From positions 63,480,111 through 63,544,110 of the forward strand of contig NC_089591.1 in the NCBI RefSeq assembly GCF_019320115.1: 64,000 nt of DNA. Reading direction: 5' to 3'. A model generated the notes under the pieces. It was not told the origin of the DNA. It saw only the letters and a list, made by a program, of their open reading frames with translations, and ran no database searches. Source of the DNA: Miscanthus floridulus. Its lineage: Eukaryota; Streptophyta; Magnoliopsida; Poales; Poaceae. Every line of letters begins with the position of its first letter. The first letter of the stretch is position 1. The position numbers and the translations under genes were made by a program. This document shows positions 58,901-64,000 of this stretch, in pieces.

Positions 58901-59325
58901 AAAGAATTTCAACGATGTTCCTGGTGAAACTTCACATTGCCAGAAAATACTAAACTCTTGCACTCAATTTCTCAAAATGTCCCCAAGTCCTAACGATGTG
59001 GCAGAACTTTCTTCTTCCACCTCCATCAGGCTATAACACGCAAGAGACCAAACAACGACAAAATTTCGTGGAATTAGACAGTGGAGCAGTTAAGTCTCCA
59101 ACAAATTACCTGCTTGGATCGCCATCGACTCCGGATCCGCGCCCAGTCAGCGTCAGTGACCACGTGTCCCGTAAAGAGGGACACGAGCCCTAGAACGAAC
59201 AGCGCAGTTCCAAGGAACACCGGAGAACGCGGCGCCTTCCTCGCTGCCCTCGGCGAGGAGGCGCCGGCGCCGGCGCCGCCGCCGGAGTAGTACGATTTGG
59301 CTGCCGCGTCAGGCTTTCTCCCCAT
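55930..59325 (-). CDS. Plant O-fucosyltransferase family protein (GT106-like)
   Basis: A Golgi type II glycosyltransferase of the plant family related to protein O-fucosyltransferases; members transfer sugars to cell-wall polymers or proteins and the acceptor cannot be told from sequence. Nine minus-strand exons join in frame: 59325-59110, 58730-58643, 58556-58480, 58403-58315, 58233-58044, 57616-57435, 57328-57226, 56957-56629 and 56161-55930. They give 501 residues, normal for the family. The start is MGRKPDAAAKSYY, then a Gly/Ala/Arg-rich tail and one signal-anchor helix (FLGTALFVLGLVSLFTGHVV, about 36-55). The catalytic region shows YLLIATSGGLNQQRIG, WILNATLVVPELDHHSFW, VAIHLRFEPDMLAFSGC (HLR at 279-281) and the C-terminal VTNNNGNMAKVLAGRRRYMG. 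No lesions seen. A Stowaway-like MITE lies in its last intron. Confidence 0.95.
56353..56583. mobile_element. Stowaway-like MITE in fucosyltransferase intron
   Basis: Ends ctccttccgtcccaaaataa and ttatttgggacggaggga g, bordered by TA on both sides. Situated wholly within the intron 56162-56628. Confidence 0.88.
58868..58903. repeat. (CG)n(CA)n compound microsatellite
   Basis: ggcgcgcgcgcgcgcgcg followed by tacacacacacacaa in the first intron of the fucosyltransferase gene. Confidence 0.9.
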
Positions 59326-61493
59326 GACGCACCGCACCAGCTCGAGCGCCTAGAGTACAAAATCTCGGCATACAACGCCCACCCTCTCTTCAGGGCCGCT
59401 GGCGCCGGCGTGCTAGCCACCCGCGCTAGATCGTGGAGGAGCAGACGTCCATGGCGACGGGACGAGGAGGCAGGCGTGTCCGCGTGTGAACGCGACCGGG
59501 GTCTGGACAGTGGAGTGTGACGATGCCACGAACCGTACGTAGGCGGGCTGGGCTGAGTTTTATTAATGGGCCGTCAGTTAGTTGGTCCACAGTCCGCTTG
59601 GCCCGTCGTGGTTCTTTCTACATGGGCATCCCCGTTGGATACCTGAATGAGGCCCATATTGACACCTAGACTGACGGGCCGGAGAACGTGAGAGGCAGGC
59701 ATCAAGCTTGCACCCGGCGCTATCCAGGGCTGGTCTGGTTTACAGTGTGAAAATGGACGCTGGTTCAGTTTGTGCCGACAGTGCAAGTAATTCCACCTGT
59801 TTTCTGGAAGAAAAAAAAGAAGAAGAAAAGAAACGAATTCCACCTTGTGTCCACGGTACCAGTACCTCGCCGCACCTCTCAAGTTGATTTGGTACCATCA
59901 CCGTTCACCGGAGGACAGCATCACCGTTCCCGATCATCGATGACACCCATGGGACCTGTGACCCTGCCACAGCTGGCGACCATAACAACCAACAGGACAA
60001 AGGGGTCGAGTCGAGGTCGAGGCACTGCAAATAGCTACACTAGCTGCTCCACCACGGCGCCCGGCCGACCAAACCACCCGGCAGGGAAAACAGCACTAGA
60101 GCAGGCAGGCTCACGCTAACCTACCAAACGAACAGCTCGACTACTCCTCACTCGACCATCCCTCCCAAACGACAGCGGCAATCATCCAGCCAGCGCACCC
60201 TTGTCACGGGGTGTCAGCGTGAATTGAAAACGAGCGCTGCACCTGCACCTACACCACTTGGGCTGCATGCATGCCGGCACGGTTGGCAGTACGTACAGGA
60301 TACGAGCACGGGCACGGCTTGCCAAGCACGTACTACTACTAGTACACTCGTACAGGGCAGCAGGGTACTGGGGCCAGGTTGGTTGCCAAAATTTTTAGCA
60401 AAACGACACTGTAGTGTTTTATTGTTATTTGACAATTAGTGTCCAATCATAATCTAATTAGGTTTAAAAGATTTATCTCGTGGATTTCGTCTAAACTGTG
60501 TAATTAGTTTTATTTTTTATTTATATTTAATGCTTCATGCATACGTCTAAAGATTTAATGTAATGAAGAATCTTGAAAATTTTGATATTTTGGGAGCGAA
60601 CTAAACAGGACGTGGTACAACTAGCCAGCCCCGTCGCCGAGCCAGCAGCGTCCGCAGGGAACTGCGCATGCCAGGAAGCCGCCAAAATAGGGGTACCCGT
60701 ACGTATCTCCCCCAACGCCCAGCACGGAGATATATTATTTCCCCCAAAGCGCAGACATACCCCCCATTTCCCCGCCAATCGGGCGCATGGCCCGCGCTGT
60801 AGCTGACACTGACAACTGGACCGCGCCGTACGGGCCCCGGCGGCCGGCCGGCCTGCGGCGTGCGCGTACGCCCGGCCTGCCCCCCGCGCCAGGCTTTTTT
60901 TCCCACTGCGCGGTCGAGTCGCTGTGCGACACTATCCCTTGACAGGTGGGACACAGCAACTCCTGGTCCCACGGGGCAGCGGGTGTGCTCTGCAGTGGAT
61001 TTTGGTACGCGATGCACAAAATCTTTTGTGGCGTCTGGTTCCGGATATGGGATCTTTCAAGCAAGTGGCAGAGCCGCTTGTTTTGTAACCGTTACCTAGC
61101 TAGATCTAATACAATGACAATTGGGACCCACGTATCGGACTCCACCTGTCATCTGCATTTGCTATGGCCTGAGTTCTGAGGGATGGAGCGGGGCGTATAG
61201 TCTCACAACGCGCAGCCTTTAAATGGGCGCGGCAGTGATGCCACGCACAGCAGCCGCGGGTCCCGCCTCGGATTGAACTCCTCAATGACACATCTCCATG
61301 TGGCCGCGGCCCACGGTCACGAGACTGGCTCGTGGCCCCACCACCGCCTGCACGGCTCCTGCCCGCTAGCTGTCTCCGTAGTGCCTGACGGGAGATCCCA
61401 CAAGGCGCTTGCTCCATGCTCCCCACCCCGAGTCACCACCACCCAGTCGCCTGCCTGCTCCTCTCCGGGAGGCTCGCCTCGCTGCCCGATTGC
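59326..61493. other. Region between fucosyltransferase and SPL genes
   Basis: Divergent upstream regions of two genes. Apart from a MITE at about 60362-60612, no gene or element is recognised. The right half is GC-rich with many short chance frames. Promoter elements of the SBP gene are expected in the last several hundred bases. Confidence 0.45.
60362..60612. mobile_element. Degenerate MITE of the GGCCTNGTTTAG family
   Basis: The core cactgtagtgttttattgttatttgacaattagtgtccaatcataatctaattagg and the end gggagcgaactaaacaggac match the family. The left end (ggggccaggttggttgcc) is degraded. Confidence 0.65.
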
Positions 61494-61500
61494 TTTATAT
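61494..61500 (+). promoter_or_regulatory. Candidate TATA box of the SPL gene
   Basis: tttatat followed by gggg lies about 180 bp before the SPL ATG in otherwise GC-rich DNA. Confidence 0.4.
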
Positions 61501-61679
61501 GGGGTGCCACGCCACGCCAGTGTGGGTAGCATACCAGCTGTACTTGCAGCAGCAGCCGCAACCGCCGCCGCCGCCGCCGCTCTTGCCACTTGCCTTGCCA
61601 CACCGTTATTGCCGGGCGCGCTAGCTTGTCGTGAGTCCTGCCTGCGGAACGACGACGCGGCAGCACGTAGTAGCTAGCT

Positions 61680-62469
61680 ATGGAAGGGAACGGTGGCGCG
61701 GGCGGCGGTAGCGGAAGCGCGGCACCGCCCTGGGATCTCGCCATACACTGGGCTGCCTCCGCCGGCTCGTCCTACCCGCAGCAGCCCTTGGCGCTGCGCC
61801 CAGGCGTCGTGCCCAGCCAGCTCCAGCGGCTGCACCAGCAGCAGCACGAGCTCACCTGCCTCAAGCTGGGGAAGCGGCCCGCCTGCTGCTGGGCCGGGGC
61901 GGCGGGCAACCGAGTGGTGGCGCAGGCTGGCGCGGGCCTGCCGCATGTCCACGGCAATGGCTGCGCCGCCGCTGGTGGTGGCGCGAGCGGGACACCTGCT
62001 GAGGGTAAGAGGAAGGAGAAGGCGCCGGCCGCGGCGGCCGTGCCGAGGTGCCAGGTGGAGGGGTGCCACGTGGCGCTGGCGGACGCCAAGGACTACCACC
62101 GGCGGCACAAGGTGTGCGAGGCACACTCCAAGGCGCCCCGGGTCGTCGTGCTCGGCGCCGAGCAGCGCTTCTGCCAGCAGTGCAGCCGGTCGGTACATTA
62201 ATTTTTTGCTCGACTATATACGTACTCCATTGTCCATGAAAGGTGGTATTAGGAGTTGCAGCAACCTTTGAATTGAATTGATAATAAGTAACATGCGCGA
62301 AACGACGTCCCTTGTTGTGTGTTTTCTGGCTGCACGTGCAGGTTCCACGCGATCTCGGAGTTCGATGACGCGAAGCGGAGCTGCCGGCGGCGGCTGGCCG
62401 GGCACAACGAGCGGCGGCGAAAGAGCAACGCCAGCGAGGCCATGGCCAGAGGCGTCGCGCACCCACACG
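61680..62469 (+). CDS. SBP-box transcription factor, SPL7-like (first two exons)
   Basis: SPL proteins bind GTAC-core sites in the nucleus and control phase change, branching and panicle form. Exon 1 (61680-62188) and exon 2 (62342-62469) join in frame to 212 residues. The start [15 protein letters not shown], the [12 protein letters not shown] stretch at 58-69 and GKRKEKAPA match rice OsSPL7 in order. The SBP domain spans about 122-198: first zinc site C124, C129, C146, H149; second C165, C168, H172, C184; nuclear signal [17 protein letters not shown]. The intron falls inside the domain after CSR, as is typical. Exon 2 ends AHPHG at a GTACGT donor. The remaining exon, which in this group carries the ALSLLSS-type miR156 target, is not found before the window ends, so the gene is partial here. 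Confidence 0.9.
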
Positions 62470-64000
62470 GTACGTGTACGTCCGTCCGTCTGTCAGTCCG
62501 TCGTCGTACCCGGCGTACTCCGATCTGGATGCTTTGTGTCCAGGATGTGATAATTAAGTTGGGCAGGGACCAGCGGCAGTAAGACCACAGCCACACGATG
62601 CACATTCGTTCACGGCCGGATCACGGTATCGGTAGCTAGAGGACTGTAGTTTTTTTAAAAAAAAAAAACTCGCAGCGGGTAGCTGGTTTGATGCCAGGAA
62701 ACAGAGAGAGAACAGTGTTCTTACCCTATACATTCAACTTGTTCGATTTGTTTTTTCAGCTAAAATAGTGTTTTTCTCTCACAACAAATCAAACGGAGCA
62801 AAGCCACGAAAGGCTATGCTGGTGCTGGCAAGGCACGAAAGGCTAGTCCTCGGAATGTGAGACGTGCAAAGCCCGTTATTAGGGCACGGATTTTTACGCG
62901 TGCCTTTACGTGCACCTGCGGCCTGCTAGACCGTGGTGTCTGGTGTCCGATGCGTGGGTATAGGCCGACCGTGCTATGATCACTTCACGGTAGAACGTCT
63001 CACAGTGGGAAAATTATCAGTGAGGCTTCCTTTGGGAGCTCAGGGCAGCTCAGCCCAGGGAATAGCAGCCCCAAGGGGGATTTTTGTGGACGGTCACATC
63101 CCTCTCCACGCCAGGGGAGATGAGTCCTGTTCCCTGGTGCTGTTTGGAAGCAAGCGCAGGGGAGGCAAGCCCACAGTGGCTGTTAGAATCGGCGGCTGTT
63201 TCCAGTTTGCTGCATCCTTGGATTTAGAAAAAAACATCCTTTGCCGTTCAAATTCAATTAAAAAAGAAACAAAAAAAGGAAAAGAGAGTACAGGAGCAAG
63301 GTAAACAAGCCCAAAAATTGAGAAAAAATCAACGAAATTCAGTACATATTCAATAATTCAATGCCATAATAAAGTAAAAAATGGACAAAGATGCAATTAT
63401 AACACAAAAAAATTCTTCCAGAACCTGGCGCCAAATACCTTCAACTCGAGCATAAATGTATCTCAAGAACCAAACTAAAAGGCAGTACACAAGGTAACAT
63501 CCAGATAGTAGCTTGTAATTGTCTTCAAATTGTTATTGCACCTTCTATTCAAAATGGCAGCACTAAATAATAGAAAGATATTCCTATTTTTATTAAGATC
63601 CAGAGAATAAACTCTACTAGTAATAGCCACTATTACATCGGATCATTCATGAATCATCAACTGAAACAGATAACTTTGTTTGCAACTCACATAACCTGAG
63701 ATGAACTAATACTTCTGCAACAATTATGTTCACTAGGACATCTGCAGTTAGGATAAACAAGCATCAAGTTAGTTTCAGTATACAAAGTTCATATGCTCAT
63801 TTCTTTGAGTAACTTTTTTTGCTCAATTACATATGTTCAGTATGTCTATAGGACTAGAAAACTACATTTCCTTCACCAAATATCTACTACAGTAACTGAA
63901 TATTGTCAATGGAAATTTCAGAATCATATGCGAATAGTGTTTCATATCAGTGCGTTGTTTGTGGAATCAGTTAAACATGTATGTTGCAGGAGCTAGTAAT
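62470..64000 (+). other. Presumed intron 2 of the SPL gene, to window end
   Basis: No coding exon recognised and no miR156-like tctctcttctgtca site seen. Contains a second-family MITE (about 62735-62812) and AT-rich sequence. If the SPL gene is intact, its next exon lies beyond the window. Confidence 0.45.
62735..62812. mobile_element. Second-family MITE fragment
   Basis: aacttgttcgatttgttttttcagctaaaatagtgtttttctctcacaacaaatcaaacggagc: the same core as the 12492 copy. Confidence 0.6.

Noticed and set aside
61861..62466. 201-codon minus-strand ORF over the SPL gene
   Set aside because: Shadow of GC-rich SBP exons; no conserved family.

Overview
This is nuclear DNA from a grass, most likely an Andropogoneae species (sorghum, sugarcane, Miscanthus or maize relatives). 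The signs are GC-rich first exons with GT-AG introns, dense Tourist- and Stowaway-like MITEs, grass SINEs and LTR retrotransposons, and proteins that closely resemble rice and maize ones.

Layout: MITEs, simple repeats and a broken LINE (1-6.25 kb); a plastid-type N-acetylglutamate kinase gene whose reading frame is broken by one extra C (6.4-7.5 kb), followed by a 0.75-kb tandem duplication of its 3' flank; more SINEs, MITEs and a nuclear copy of plastid trnW (8-13.8 kb); carotenoid cleavage dioxygenase 7 of the strigolactone pathway in seven exons (14.1-16.7 kb); an uncharacterised tail-anchored protein (17.4-19.2 kb, minus); a dead TIP5-type aquaporin and an intact TIP2-type aquaporin (21.2-24 kb, minus); a START-domain membrane protein in six exons (26.8-30.9 kb, minus). 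A retrotransposon block follows (about 32.9-53.3 kb): a truncated copia element beside another LTR fragment, then a decayed Ty3/gypsy chromovirus with two roughly 3-kb LTRs. After it come a cytosolic-type malate dehydrogenase gene with a damaged splice acceptor (53.5-55.3 kb), an O-fucosyltransferase gene in nine exons (55.9-59.3 kb, minus) and the first two exons of an SPL7-like SBP transcription factor (61.7-62.5 kb), which runs off the window.

The order NAGK - CCD7 - TIP - MDH - O-fucosyltransferase - SPL7 matches, as I recall it, a segment of rice chromosome 4 around HTD1/D17 and OsSPL7. The host genes do not form a pathway; they are an ancestral grass gene block. Two of them, CCD7 (strigolactone) and SPL7, belong to branching and plant-architecture networks.

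The most striking observation is inside the gypsy element. Between its 5' LTR and gag it carries an extra reading frame whose first residues copy the N-terminal tail of histone H3 through the positions of K4, K9 and S10. The body of that reading frame is unfamiliar, and the element also encodes a chromodomain-like end to its polyprotein.
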